This document shows positions 1-10,227 of a stretch of 64,000 nucleotides of DNA, one piece after another. This DNA comes from Fratercula arctica. Taxonomy: Eukaryota; Chordata; Aves; Charadriiformes; Alcidae. The translations under genes and the position numbers were made by a program. Position 1 is the stretch's first letter. Every line of letters starts with the position of its first letter. Below the pieces are notes generated by a model. It saw only the letters and a program-made list of their open reading frames with translations, was not told where the DNA came from and did no database searches. The stretch is taken from contig CANTUZ010000026.1 in the NCBI GenBank assembly GCA_947846985.1, forward strand, positions 52,806,730 to 52,870,729. The letters run 5' to 3'.

Positions 1-3000
1 ACCAGGCTGAACTATCTGATTCCACCACCTCCCACCATCTGCTCCTGCATCCCGTATGTATGTTCCATACACTGCCTGTGACCTGCTTCCTCTTCTGCTG
101 CAGCACTCCCAACACCTGCCTGTACCCAAGTTGTTAACCAAAATGCTGTCAGCTCTTTCCTCTGTCTCCTGGCTGCCAAGAAATAGCTCACAAAAGGCTG
201 TGTCTGACAGCAGAGTAACCAGGTGGTACATGTAGGCTCCCCAAGCAGATGGTTAAACCAGGCACCTGTCTGTTAGTGCACATCATGATCTTTCCTTTTC
301 AGCAACGACAGTTGCTAACTAACACAAAAAATGTGGATGTTTTAAAGGACCTCCCTTCCACTGTCAAATATGGCTGAAACAGTTAATTCTTCAGAAGTTA
401 CTGAGGATCCCTGACAGACAAAACAGCCATGTGTAATATATTCCTCAGGAAACCAAGCTAGAAATAAGATTACTGATTAATCTCACATTTCCTATCTCAA
501 AATTATCCTGTAATTTTCTTAGTAGGCCAATTTTCTTTTTTCTCAGCTCCCTTTTGCCACTGTATTTGAAGAATTCTTTGTTCATGTCAGCATTATGTGT
601 AATTCAGCTTTCAGTATTTCATTTTATTCCTGCAGTTATCGGTTTAACTTACTTCTGCATGTTTTTTGTAGATCCCATTCTTTACTATATCATGTGTATA
701 TATTTTTAACACTTTTCACTTCTTGCTTGAACTGATCCTTACTTAATCATGTTGGCTTTTTCTGACCTTTTTGCTGTTTAAATTTAAACAGGAATGGATT
801 TCAATTGCAGTCTGTTCAAGTATTTCTTAAAAATTTACCACTTCTCAGTACATTTACCATGCATTATAGAATTTCTATCAAAATCACCCAAGGTATTTTA
901 CATTCTTTCAACTCAGCTTTTCCAGAGTGAAAAATAATGAAATAAATCCTTAAGACCCTTGTGTATTTTTCTTTAAGTGTTTACCCTCCCAAGGTTTTAA
1001 AATTAATTAATGTTGTATTCTTAAATTCTAATATTCTTTCACTTAAATTTTCTATACATTATGGTGTTAATTTCCAGTGAAAATCTAATTCATGAAGGTC
1101 AAATTATCTACATTTTTTCATTACTGTGGTGCTATGGATTCTAAATAATACAAACCCTACCCCTTTTCATATCACCTAATCTCTATAAAATACTCTTAGT
1201 AACTATTCCTAAATATCCAACACAATGTATCAAATAATTTTTTATATCAGTGTATTGCACTTTTCAGTGGCTTTAAACTGTGAAGAAACAGATAAGGCCA
1301 TAGATGATTGCAGAATCAATGTACAAGTATGAAACACAGTTATGAAGTCTAGAAGTTAACCATGACTTATTTGTAAAACTGCATCATATTTTACAATCAT
1401 GAATTATTTTTTACTTGGCTACTGAGGCCTCTCCTATTCTCTGTCTACTGGAATACCTTCACTTCGCACACCAGACAATGAGTTACAGTATTCTGTAAGA
1501 GATTTTTCATATGCAATGCGATTTCTTTTATGTGTGAATCTGTATTTTGAAGAGTCATAATTCCACAAGAGTAAGAGGAATTGTACATGACCCTGCATGA
1601 GAGACTCAAGGCCAGATCTGGAGTTCTGTATGAAAGAAAAAACCCTTGAAACTTGTGCAGAAAATGTGTTAAAAGGATTAACAAATGATCATGAAGTAAT
1701 TCCACAATGTGAAAATTCAAACTGAATAAGTTACAATATCCTCTATTTTCATTCCATCAGAAACTAGCTCTACTGTATCCATAAAGTTCTATCTGATACA
1801 CCTGCATTTTGTGCAAAGTAAGTTGTTATTCTTATTTAGTGAAATTATACAACTTGTGAGTGTTGCATCAAGGATCAAGTAAGTAAAATCCAAATCCTGG
1901 ACTTGTAGTGCAGCATCTGAGACTAGCTTCATTTGCTCAGAATGCACTAGCTTTGGATGCTTATGAAGTCCCAGGTTCACTTTGCTGGCTGCAGAGTTAA
2001 ACCACTTCTTGTAGGAACAGTGTCCAAAGCCCCCGGACATTTTAGGATGGCCTGGTTTGGGTGCATCCCTGAGAAGCACCCATGGTTTTAGGGTAGCTAT
2101 GATAAATGTGAATACAAAAAGAACATTATTTAAAATTAATTTCGCAATGCAAGGCAATCATTATTTTTTTATATTTCTTTTAAGCTACTCTTTCCAGGAT
2201 TTTACATGCAGTAACTTAGATGTAAAAAAAATAAACCAATGTCTAATTAATCTAGCTTGATAAAACTTTAGTTTCAGCACGTACCTGTGCAAAAGAACTA
2301 TACTGGATTTGTAACCATAAAATAACAAAACTAATTCAGCCAAAGTTCTGATGGATATAATTTATCTGTTTCTGGAAGATGTTGCAAAATGTCACGAGTT
2401 TGTCATAAATATCCGTGTAGTAATATTGCAAACTGTTTGAGTGAACACTGAAAATAAACAGATACAATATGACTATGAAGGAAAAAAACCACAATAAATT
2501 AATGTAAATTACAGTAGTAATTTACTACTAGGAAAAAAAAAGGAGAAGGAAGAAGGGAGAAGGGAGAAGGGAAAAGGGAAAAAAGGAAAAAAGAAAAAAA
2601 AAAGGAAAAATAAAAAAAAGAAAAAAGAAGCAGTTTATCATGTTGGCTGTATTACATAAGAAAATAAAAGGGATTAAACAGAAAACCATAGATGAAAATT
2701 GGATTAGATATTGTATTATATGGTTATTTCAAAATGGGAATCTCATCTTCAGTAACAAAAATGCATGTGTCAATAAAAATGAGCATATGTATTAATAAAG
2801 CCATAAGCTAAAATATCGTATCTTACACCACAGTAAAAGATATGACATCTTACATTATTTAGTTTTCTGCTTTTGGTATAGAAAGTTTATGAAATCTCTG
2901 TTTGTGGTTTTTCCAGTGCTCACGAAAATTCTTGGAATTCTTCCTAAAACAGATAAATGCTGTACTCACATTAATGTACTCAATGAGTTTTTAACAGCTG

Positions 3001-3582
3001 TTAAGTTAAATGAGATATATAACTACTCAGTGACTGAACAACTTCTTGATGGAGTGTGATTTCACCCGAGCTAAGCATGTGCCCTTACAGTAAACAGGAT
3101 GATATACCTGACTGCCTATCTTCTGATATTCTCACAACCAACTTGATATTATAGGTCCAAACAGTATTCCTGTTCCAGTCAGCTAATCACAGATGCCTAT
3201 TTGCCTTTATGCCTCTACCTGATCTTTACAGCTCTGAAACAGTCACTTAGCAGCCAGTCTTCCGCTTGCTTACATACGATATATAAATTATCCTCTTCTC
3301 TCTACCTCCTCTTATTATCCCTATTCCCTTATGTTCACACCTCTATCTTTCCCACTAACAAAAGAGGAAGGCTTAAAATGCTATAGGGTTGTCATAAATG
3401 TATCTGGGAGGGCAGGGGGAAATCATAACAAAACATGCTTGTCACCATAAGCAAAAACCAAGGCTTAGTTAAGATATTCCTCTATTTCCTGAAACTCCCT
3501 GCACTAACATGCTAAAAGAACAGCAGTCCTTTCACCTGAAGTATGAAACGGTCAAATCAACATCTGAAAAGTCCCTATTTCC
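1..3582. other. unique AT-rich noncoding DNA
   Basis: No recognisable gene or interspersed repeat was found apart from the purine tract at 2530-2610. The longest open frame is a 122-codon minus-strand frame at 1789-2157. It resembles no family I know and has no splice or promoter context. Confidence 0.5.
2530..2610. repeat. short homopurine tract
   Basis: 81 bp of uninterrupted A and G on the plus strand, made of GGGAGAA-like and A-rich units. A single T at 2611 separates it from 19 further purines. It is a small version of the large purine array at 14518-15655. Confidence 0.85.
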
Positions 3583-3646
3583 ATTGAATCATTTAGGTTG
3601 GAAAAGACCTTTAAGATCATCAAGTCCAACCACAAACCAAACACTG
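3583..3646 (-). mobile_element. CR1 LINE 3' end, left part of a split copy
   Basis: Read on the minus strand, this is the terminal ~64 bp of a CR1 element, including the highly typical block around TTGGACTTGATGATCTTAAA followed by TTTTCCAACCTAAATGATTC. It stops abruptly at 3646. The CR1 sequence that should precede it is found at 10592-10889, so one CR1 copy was split by the provirus at 3647-10591. The tail has only about one degenerate octamer unit. Confidence 0.8.
3642..3646. repeat. left 5-bp target-site duplication of the provirus
   Basis: cactg directly before the plus-strand TGTAATG end of the provirus. The same 5 bases follow the other proviral end at 10592-10596. The two flanks together give continuous CR1 sequence, which supports real integration. 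Confidence 0.75.
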
Positions 3647-3677
3647 TGTAATGATTTAACTCCAGATGGAAATTAGG
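3647..3677 (-). mobile_element. 3' LTR remnant
   Basis: The first ~31 plus-strand bases (tgtaatgatttaactccaga...) match the reverse complement of an LTR end, as at 8771 (tgtcatggtttaactccatc). After about 3677 the sequence passes directly into RNase H coding sequence. A deletion therefore removed integrase, any later gene and nearly the whole 3' LTR, while the outer LTR tip and its target duplication survived. Confidence 0.75.
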
Positions 3678-5005
3678 TTTGCCTCTACACTGCCAGTTGC
3701 TCTGCTTCCATTGCTGTAGCCACCCCCACAGAGCATTTGCCACCATTAATAAATCAGTATAGAGACAGAGTATTGGCCATATTTCTCATTCATCAATATC
3801 TAAAGCCAGCTGGATGGATTTCACCTCTTCAAAGTAACTGGATTCACCTTGTCCTTTAGCAGTTTCTGCAACTCAACGTGTAGGACTGCACACGACAGCT
3901 TTCCATCTTGGATGTTTTGACACAGTATGACAAAATCCATCTGTAAACAGGGCACGCTGCTTTTCATTTTCTGGTAGTTTATTATATAGAAGGGTCTCTT
4001 TAGCATGAGTCACCTCTTCTGGCAACACTCCAAAGGTTCGGCCCTCTGGCCAGTCCATGATCTCTTTCAGAATTCCTGGGTGGTCAGGGTTTCCCACTAG
4101 AGTCTGCTGCATTATCAGTGTGACCCACTATGCCATACAGTATAAGTTGCATGACGTGTAGAGATGACCCTCCCTTTGAACCTTCAGCCCAGCACAGGCA
4201 ATCGAGGTGCCAAAAGGAGCTATGCTTCAGTACCCACTACTTCTGAAGCAGCTTGAATTCCTTCCTATGCTGCTAATGTTTCTTTTTCAGTTGAGTGTGG
4301 TGGGCTTCAGATCGCCTATATCCCCAGCTCCAAAACCCTACAGGTGGACCTTGAGTCTCTCCAGGCACTTTCTTCCAGAGGCTCCAGGTGAGGCTGTTAT
4401 CCCCTGGCTGAGGTGTAAAGCATATTTTTCACATCTTGTCCTGTCTGGACAGGCCCAAGTGCTACTGCAAGAACTATCTCCCGTTTAATGTGTTCAAAGG
4501 CTTGCTGCTGCTCAGGACCTCATTCGAAGTCGTTCTTCTTCCAGGTCGCTTGATAGAGATGGCTTATGATAGGACTTTAACCTGGAATATGCATTCTCCA
4601 AAAACCCACAACACCTAAGAAAGCTTGTGTTTCTTTTTTGTTAGTTGAAGGAGTCATTTTATTGATCACATCCATTGGGATATGATGCCATCTTGCCATT
4701 TTATTCCTAAAAACTGGATTTCCTGTGCAGGTCCTTTGACTTTATTTTGATTTGTAGAAAAATGAGTTTTCAAAAGAGTCTGGATTGTTCTTCTCCTTTT
4801 CTCAAACACTTCCTCTGCTGTGTTGCCCTACACAATGATGTAATCAATATTCTGCAGGTGTTCAGGAGTTTCACCTTGTTTCAATGTAGTCTGTATCATT
4901 CCATTACAAATGGTACGACTGTGTTTCCACCCATGGGGCAGTCGATTCCAGGTGTCCTGGATACCCTCTATGTGAAAGCAAACTGTGGCTGCATAATGTG
5001 TGAAG
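3678..5005 (-). pseudogene. pol: ERV pol fragment: RT C-terminal half and RNase H
   Basis: Minus-strand translation shows retroviral RT from just before motif B (NRLPHGWKH, ~4900-4940) into motif C. There the catalytic aspartate pair is altered: the frame reads NIDY instead of keeping both aspartates. The RT connection region follows, then RNase H with the LFTDG active-site block near 3930-3960. Recognisable sequence ends at the LWGWLQQWKQSN block near 3700. The frame is broken several times (open pieces 4828-5178, 3873-4112, 3821-4006 and 3552-3746). Integrase is absent because of the deletion at ~3677. The enzyme would copy retroviral RNA and degrade it in hybrids; this copy cannot. Confidence 0.8.
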
Positions 5006-6166
5006 ATGGCCACAAAGTTGCTGAGGGTGCATTCAGTCCCACTAATGAAGATATTAAACAGTATGGGTCCCAATACAGACTCCTGAGAGACATCACTTGT
5101 CATCTGAACATTGCACCATTGACCACTACCCTCTGGATATGACCATCCAACCAGTTCTTCATCCACCAAACAATCCACCCATCAAATCCATATCTCTCCA
5201 ACTTAGAGAGAAGGATAATGTGGGGGACCATGTCAAAGGCCTTACAGAAATCCAGACAGATGATGTTTGTAGCTCTTCCCTTGTCCATTGATGTAGTCAC
5301 TCCATCATAGAAGGACACTAGGTTGATCAGGCAAGACTTGCCCTTCGTGAAGCCATGCTGGCTGTCTGGAATCACCTCCCTGTCCTTAATGTGCCTTAGC
5401 AAAGTTTCTAGGAGGATCTGTTCCACGATCTTCCCAGGCACAGACATGAGGCTGACAGGTTGATCGTTCCCAGGGTCCCCCTTTGTATCCTTTTTAAAAA
5501 TGGGTGCAATATTTCTCTCTTCTCAGTCACCGAGGACCTGACTGCCATGACTTTTCAAATATCATGGAGAGTGGTTTGGCAATGACATCAGCCAATTCCT
5601 TCAGGAATCTGGGATACATCTCATCAGGTCCCATAGATTTCTGTATGTCACATTCCTCATGTGGTCATGAACCTGATCTTCTCTTACAGTGGGGGGAACT
5701 TTTCTCCCCCAGTCCCTGCTTTGCTGTCCATCCACTCAAGAGGTATGGGAAGAGAGGTTGCCAGTGAAGACTGAGGGAAAAAAGTTGTTGAGTACCTCAG
5801 CCTTCTACTTGCCCATTGTTACCAGTTTGTCAGTCTTACTCTTCCTTTGACCTTTTTTGGCTGACATACTTGTGGAAACCCTTATTATTATTCTTTGCAT
5901 CCCTTGCCTAGTTCAGCTCCAGCTGCACTTTGGCCTTCCTGACCCCACCCCTACAAAACTGGACAGTGTCCCTATACTCTTCCCAGGATACCCGTCTTTG
6001 CTTCTACTGCATGTATAATTCCTTCTTGCCCTTTAATTTGACCATCAGGTCTTAACTCAGCCATGCCATTCTTACCCTCCTTTCCTGATTTCTTGCATCT
6101 GGAGATCAAGAGCTCTTGTGGTCTATGGAAAGCATCCTTAAAGATCTGCCAGCTCTTCCAGCTCCT
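5006..6166 (-). mobile_element. internal CR1 ORF2 (reverse transcriptase) segment inside ERV pol
   Basis: Minus-strand translation gives CR1 non-LTR RT: the linker region after the endonuclease (KAKVQLELN, GFHKYVSQKR), [21 protein letters not shown], motif [24 protein letters not shown], and motif B in SVLGPILFNIFI. It then stops at ECTLSNF, just where the catalytic motif C should come. Both CR1 ends are missing: no endonuclease, no 3'UTR, no octamer tail. The flanks are ERV RT on both sides, at about 6167 and 5005, with a short stretch of ERV RT between them lost. There are several stops and a frameshift near 5105. An ordinary CR1 insertion would keep the CR1 3' end, so this is either template-switched capture or an insertion trimmed later. 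Confidence 0.8.
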
Positions 6167-6440
6167 CTCAGCAGTGACGTGACTTAATCCAGGCCACTGT
6201 TAACCTCCACTCTCCATTAGAATTTTGCACTGGCCATATGGGACTGTTAGAGGGTGGATGAGTCTTACTGATCACTGCTTGACTCTCCAGTCACCAGATT
6301 AATTTATGGATGGGAACCAGGGAGTCTTGATTGGTGCAATATTGTCGCCAGTGGGCTGTCACGGTAGCAATTGGCACCTACTCTTCCTTAACCCACAGTG
6401 ACTCCATCACAGATGGATCCTCTGAGAGAGCAGGCAAACT
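6167..6440 (-). pseudogene. pol: ERV pol fragment: RT N-terminal part
   Basis: The minus-strand frame contains degraded retroviral RT N-terminal sequence (RDSPL, LPGSHP, INLVTGESSS, SHMASAK-like pieces in shifted frames) between protease and the CR1 segment. It ends at GTCACTGCTGAG near 6167, where CR1 sequence begins. At least three stops are present. It continues biologically, with a gap, at 5005. Confidence 0.65.
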
Positions 6441-6860
6441 AAACAACTGATTAATTTTCTTTGTACTCAAGGCAGTTATACCAAAAACTGGTACTCTTTG
6501 GGTGTTTGAAGTACCCTCTCCTGAGGAAGTCTATGCCAAGGATACATGGAGCCTCCAGACCAGTCACAAGAAGATGCTTTTGCCACTCATTCCCAGTTAG
6601 GCTTACCTCAGGCTCCAACATACTGTTCTTGGGATCCTCCTGTCACTCCAGAAATAAAGATATATTCTGTCCCTTTGTAATCTGATGGTATTAGAGTACA
6701 TGTGCACCGGTGTCCACTAAAGCTTTATACATCAGTGCGGCTGATGTGCCAGGCCATCAAATCCGGAGTCAAGTAATCCTGGTTGCCCCTTTCCTCCCCC
6801 TGGCAGAAGGCAGGACCCCTCTGTTCCTGGTGGGAATTATCATTACTTGATTTGTGTAAC
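6441..6860 (-). pseudogene. pro: ERV protease (retropepsin) pseudogene
   Basis: The minus strand carries the aspartic-protease active-site block ALVDTGAH around 6690-6730, directly followed by a frameshift and stop. Downstream comes the HLLVTGLEAPCILGIDFLRR stretch near 6520-6590, which fits the C-terminal flap and ILGxDFL region of retroviral proteases. The catalytic Asp-Thr-Gly is preserved, but the shift right after it breaks the enzyme. It lies between gag and RT as expected; borders with gag are approximate. Confidence 0.72.
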
Positions 6861-8330
6861 TGCAAAACAGAAGTTCCTTCATCAGTGTGAAAAGTACAAT
6901 CAGCCCTTCTACTCTACCTGACAGACACTGGGGCAGTAATTTTCCTCGATGGATGTTTTTTGGCTGTTGTTTTTCCTTGCATTTAGTCTCCAGGTAGGTT
7001 CACCATCCCACTTCCTCATGTCCTCCTGATCACGCACGAAGAACCATAGGGTTGCATATGGTGTGCGCCACCAGTACTCCTTCCCTTGAACCAAAAGTTT
7101 GACTTAATAACTGAGGTTTTGGCTGGAGTGCATGAGGAAGACCTACCCTTCTTGTCTTGCTCTGACACTTTTTGGGCCAGTTTGTCCACAGCCAAGACAC
7201 AGGCCCACATGGAGGAAGTGATATTATGTTCATATTCTTATCGTTGTCTGGCCTGTTCATCTATAGTTGGTGCCTCCATGTCTGTCCATCTCATTACCGC
7301 CAGGATGTGGGTGTATGACATCAGTGCATTTTGTACAAACTTTCACACAGGGACTGCGTGCACCGGATTTCATCCTGGTCTTTGGATGCCTGGTCATCAT
7401 TCATGTTGTTACAGATCACCTCCAACACAACTAATTCCCTCAGATACTGTGTACCTCCCTCAATGTTTGTCCATTTTCTTCAGGAATTTTGCAAGTTCTT
7501 CCATGAAGGTATACCTGTCCTTCATATTTGACAGGAGTCACTGCCAAAGACTGAGGACTCCTGCCTTTTTTCCAGTCTCTTTGTCAATGGCCTTATCCTT
7601 AGCAAGGGATCCCAGCTGCCAGGTTTCCTTAGCTTCTAATTTCTAACTACCGGTCCCAATATCCCAACATTGGAGTGACTAGCTGAGAAATTGCTCATCT
7701 GGTTGACTGCTAAAATCTTTTTGCATAACTTGGGGGTCAATTAGGGATAAGGACTGGGTGATTTCTGTCTCTTTTATGATTTCAGTCTCTTCCTCCTCCT
7801 GTTCTTTTGAGTACTCTGCTGCAGAACAGACTGCATCTTCTGATTCTTTGTCCTGCTCCTTCTTAGGAGAAGCTTCTTCATCCCTTATTAAATGAGCTGA
7901 CTTCCACTTCCATTATTTCTTTTTAGTTATAAGGTGATAAAGTGTCTGGTTTAGCCGTAGTCTTGATATGTTTTCCTTCTCTTCTCACTGAGGGTGCTGC
8001 ATAATATCAAGCAGCATTTGGTAGTTGCTGGCCTGGGCACACCACAGTGCAATAAGTTGTGCCTCTTTCGAATAGCCACAGCATTTATTTTTTTACTTCA
8101 TCAGGATCCTATAGTTGTTCAGGAGTGAAGTTCCAGACCACTGGAGGTGAGAAGTTTTCTAGATACCTCCCCATATTCTCCCACATGCCATGCCACCGAC
8201 GACCATACTCTCGTGGAGCCGAGTCATTCCTAAATTGCTTGTTAACCTTAGACAAAACCAAAGCAATTTTCCTAAGAAATACCAATAAAAGTATTTTAAC
8301 TACCCAAGGATGTTCAAGATACTGAAAACA
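6861..8330 (-). pseudogene. gag: ERV gag pseudogene
   Basis: This is the region between leader and protease. Minus-strand pieces read as degraded Gag: near 8250-8120 a tryptophan-rich segment (RRWHGMWENMGRYLENFSPP), and near 7094-6909 a C-terminal segment (PYATLWFFVRDQEDMRKW). The pieces between are in at least three frames with many stops. No intact CCHC zinc knuckle was seen. The assignment rests on position between PBS/leader and the DTG protease and on resemblance to avian ERVL-type Gag, so the exact ends are uncertain. The plus-strand open frame at 7086-7646 is its antisense shadow. Confidence 0.6.
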
Positions 8331-8354
8331 AGGGAGAAAACATGGGAGAAAACA

Positions 8355-8669
8355 TCACTGAAGAAAGTAGCTAAAAGTGTCATTCTGTATTTCGTCCACA
8401 AAAAAACCCTCAGAGGAAGAAGTATAATTGTTAATTGTCTCCATGAGATGGTACCCGAAGTACAGTAATGGCTTCAGTACAGAGCCCAAATACCAGATTA
8501 AGCTCAAGGTCAGAATTTTAATAACAAATCTTCCAGACAAAACATCACTATTCACTACAGAGCACAGCAAACTGCAAAAGCCAACACCAATCCTTAACAT
8601 GTAAAGCAAAAAAAAGAGCATGGCACAGATCAGATAAACTAATATCAAGAATGGATGAATCAGTATCAT
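8355..8669 (-). CDS. open leader ORF in the ERV, membrane-protein-like
   Basis: A 104-codon frame starts at ATG 8669 and ends in TGA at 8355, between the PBS and gag. It has two strongly hydrophobic stretches: residues ~2-36 (LIHPFLILVYLICAMLFFLL and onward) and ~47-73 (IKILTLSLIWYLGSVLKPLL and onward). The tail is short and Ser/Thr/acidic (INNYTSSSEGFF). It is uninterrupted, whereas gag and pol next to it are full of stops. I do not recognise a named family. It could be a pre-gag accessory frame of this ERV group, a remnant of a longer reading frame, or chance hydrophobic sequence in T-rich DNA. No promoter or splice signal for it can be shown because most of the 5' LTR U3/R is replaced by CR1. 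Confidence 0.35.
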   Translation of the reverse strand: MILIHPFLILVYLICAMLFFLLYMLRIGVGFCSLLCSVVNSDVLSGRFVIKILTLSLIWYLGSVLKPLLYFGYHLMETINNYTSSSEGFFVDEIQNDTFSYFLQ

Positions 8670-8744
8670 GACCCACAACTCTTAACTGACATAAATCCTT
8701 TCTAATACGCTCTGTTCAAACTGCTATTATCTCAAACCCTCTGA

Positions 8745-8762
8745 GTCCCTGTTCAGGCACCG
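8745..8762 (-). other. primer binding site, lysine-tRNA-like
   Basis: The plus strand gtccctgttcaggcaccg differs at 3 of 18 positions from the 3' end of vertebrate tRNA-Lys3 as I remember it. It lies 8 bp inside the LTR edge at 8771. It fixes the direction of the provirus and the position of the 5' LTR. Confidence 0.65.
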
Positions 8763-8770
8763 AAAAGGAC

Positions 8771-8975
8771 TGTCATGGTTTAACTCCATCCAGAAACTAA
8801 GCACCACAGAGCCACTCACTCACTCCTACCACAGCAGGGTGGAGAAAAGAGAACTAGAAAGGTAAAAGTGAGAAAACTCACGGGTTGAGATAAGAACACT
8901 TTGATAATTGAAATAAAATATTATTACCACTACTAAATTGCAATGAAAATAACAAAGAGAGAGAAATAAAACCAA
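8771..8975 (-). mobile_element. 5' LTR, 3' part (R/U5 side)
   Basis: Reading from 8771 upward, the plus strand tgtcatggtttaactccatc...ctaagcaccacagagccactcac matches the reverse complement of the 3' end of the solo LTR at 39678. Similarity includes the gggttgagataa block and the AT-rich triplet-like section, and ends near 8975 where CR1 ORF1 sequence starts. About 205 bp of LTR remain here. Confidence 0.75.
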
Positions 8976-8979
8976 GAAA

Positions 8980-9944
8980 GACGATTAGCCCCACAATCTC
9001 TTGCAAAGAACCTCTTCCCCCTTTGAGAAAGGAGGGATGACGCCATTTGATGCCAATAAGCCTGGTGCCGTGTAGGTCATCCCATTGCCAAAAACCCCAA
9101 AATTGTGGCAGCGACACCAGCCACGGAGTCATGTATTAATGGACTGGATTTGTTTGTTCCTTCCAGTGTCACTGCCTGCAACTGGAAGGAGTGAGGAGAA
9201 AATAGCCCGTGCCCCAGACTCCCTCACCAACCTTCCCAAGGCCCTGAAGTCCCTTTTGATTGCTCCTGGTCTACAAGTCGCAGCTTCGTTTCCACCTACA
9301 TGGAAAATCAGTAACGGGTAATAGTCTGAGGACTGTATCAAACTAGGGAGTTTTCTGGTGATGTCCTCCTTAACCTGGGCTCCAGGAAGACAGCAGACTT
9401 CCCTATGAGGAGGGTCTACCTGACATATTGGATCTTCTGTTCCCCTCAGGAGGGAGTCACCAATGACTATAAACTTTATTTTCTTCCTTGGGGATGTGGT
9501 GATGATATGGGCGGTACGCATTTCTGACTGTGGAGATGTCTCTGGTATAGACTGTCCATCATCCACATCTTCATTTGACTGGCCTTCCTCATCCAGTACC
9601 TCGTATCTGTTGTTCAGATGTACTGGGGGGGGGCGGCGGGGCAAGGAGAGAGTTCGCCCTCTGCCCCAACCATGAACTCGCCTCCATTCATTCTCTTCAT
9701 TTAAGCTTCTGCCTTCTGCCTGACAGGGACAGGGTACAGGGACACCTTGATCCTGGTTACTTTCTGTCAGGTGCTCCTGTTTCTGTTTCAAGGAGGACAG
9801 AGCCTGGCTCCACCAGTCTATTTCTTCTTCAGCCTCCCTAATGCTTCTTAACCTTTCAACTTCCTCTCTCAGCTCTGCCACCGGGCTGAGCACATCATTT
9901 ACCTGTTCACAACGCACACAGCAGTTCTCATAGCTGCCTCCCAT
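8980..9944 (-). pseudogene. CR1 ORF1 (coiled coil plus SGNH-esterase-like), broken
   Basis: The frame is open for 271 codons from ATG 9944, then a TGA at ~9129 interrupts it. The same frame resumes and CR1 ORF1 similarity continues to about 8980. Residues 9-12 contain CVRC-like cysteines. Residues ~13-55 are a charged helix or coiled coil (ELREEVERLRSIREAEEEID). Residues ~158-271 resemble the esterase domain of CR1 ORF1: block I IGDSLLRGTE with Ser164, and a block III-like HVGGNE at ~216-220. The distal catalytic Asp/His block, past the stop, reads as SNGVI, so the histidine is lost. In CR1 this protein binds RNA and has been proposed to act on lipid esters. Here it is a dead copy with only mild decay. 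The ATG is the first one after an in-frame TGA five codons upstream. Confidence 0.78.
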
Positions 9945-10227
9945 TGCCAGTGAAAGGCTCCATCACTCCCTGGAGCCCGTGACCTGGACGGCTGCATGTT
10001 CCTGTGGGAGCTCTGTCTGAGTTCCCACATCCATTCTGGCTAAGGTTGAGTGCACAATCTTCTTCCAGGTGGAAGCCATGGCTAAGCCCCTTAGCTCCTT
10101 AGGGAGTGGGATGACAGCCCTTGTCGTGGTGCTCCCAGGTGACGCCCGCTCGCCACTCGCTTACTCCGTGCCCAGCAACCTGGTCCCTGCGCTCCCGAAA
10201 GGCTTTTTTAATGGGAGGAAGGGGGGA

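Noticed and set aside
1789..2157. 122-codon minus-strand frame
   Set aside because: No recognisable domain, promoter or splice context; length is possible by chance.
4747..5142. 131-codon plus-strand frame
   Set aside because: Antisense to the CR1/ERV reverse transcriptase junction region.
7086..7646. 186-codon plus-strand frame
   Set aside because: Antisense to the ERV gag pseudogene; no family resemblance in this strand.
9463..9841. two plus-strand frames of 70 and 88 codons
   Set aside because: Antisense of CR1 ORF1.
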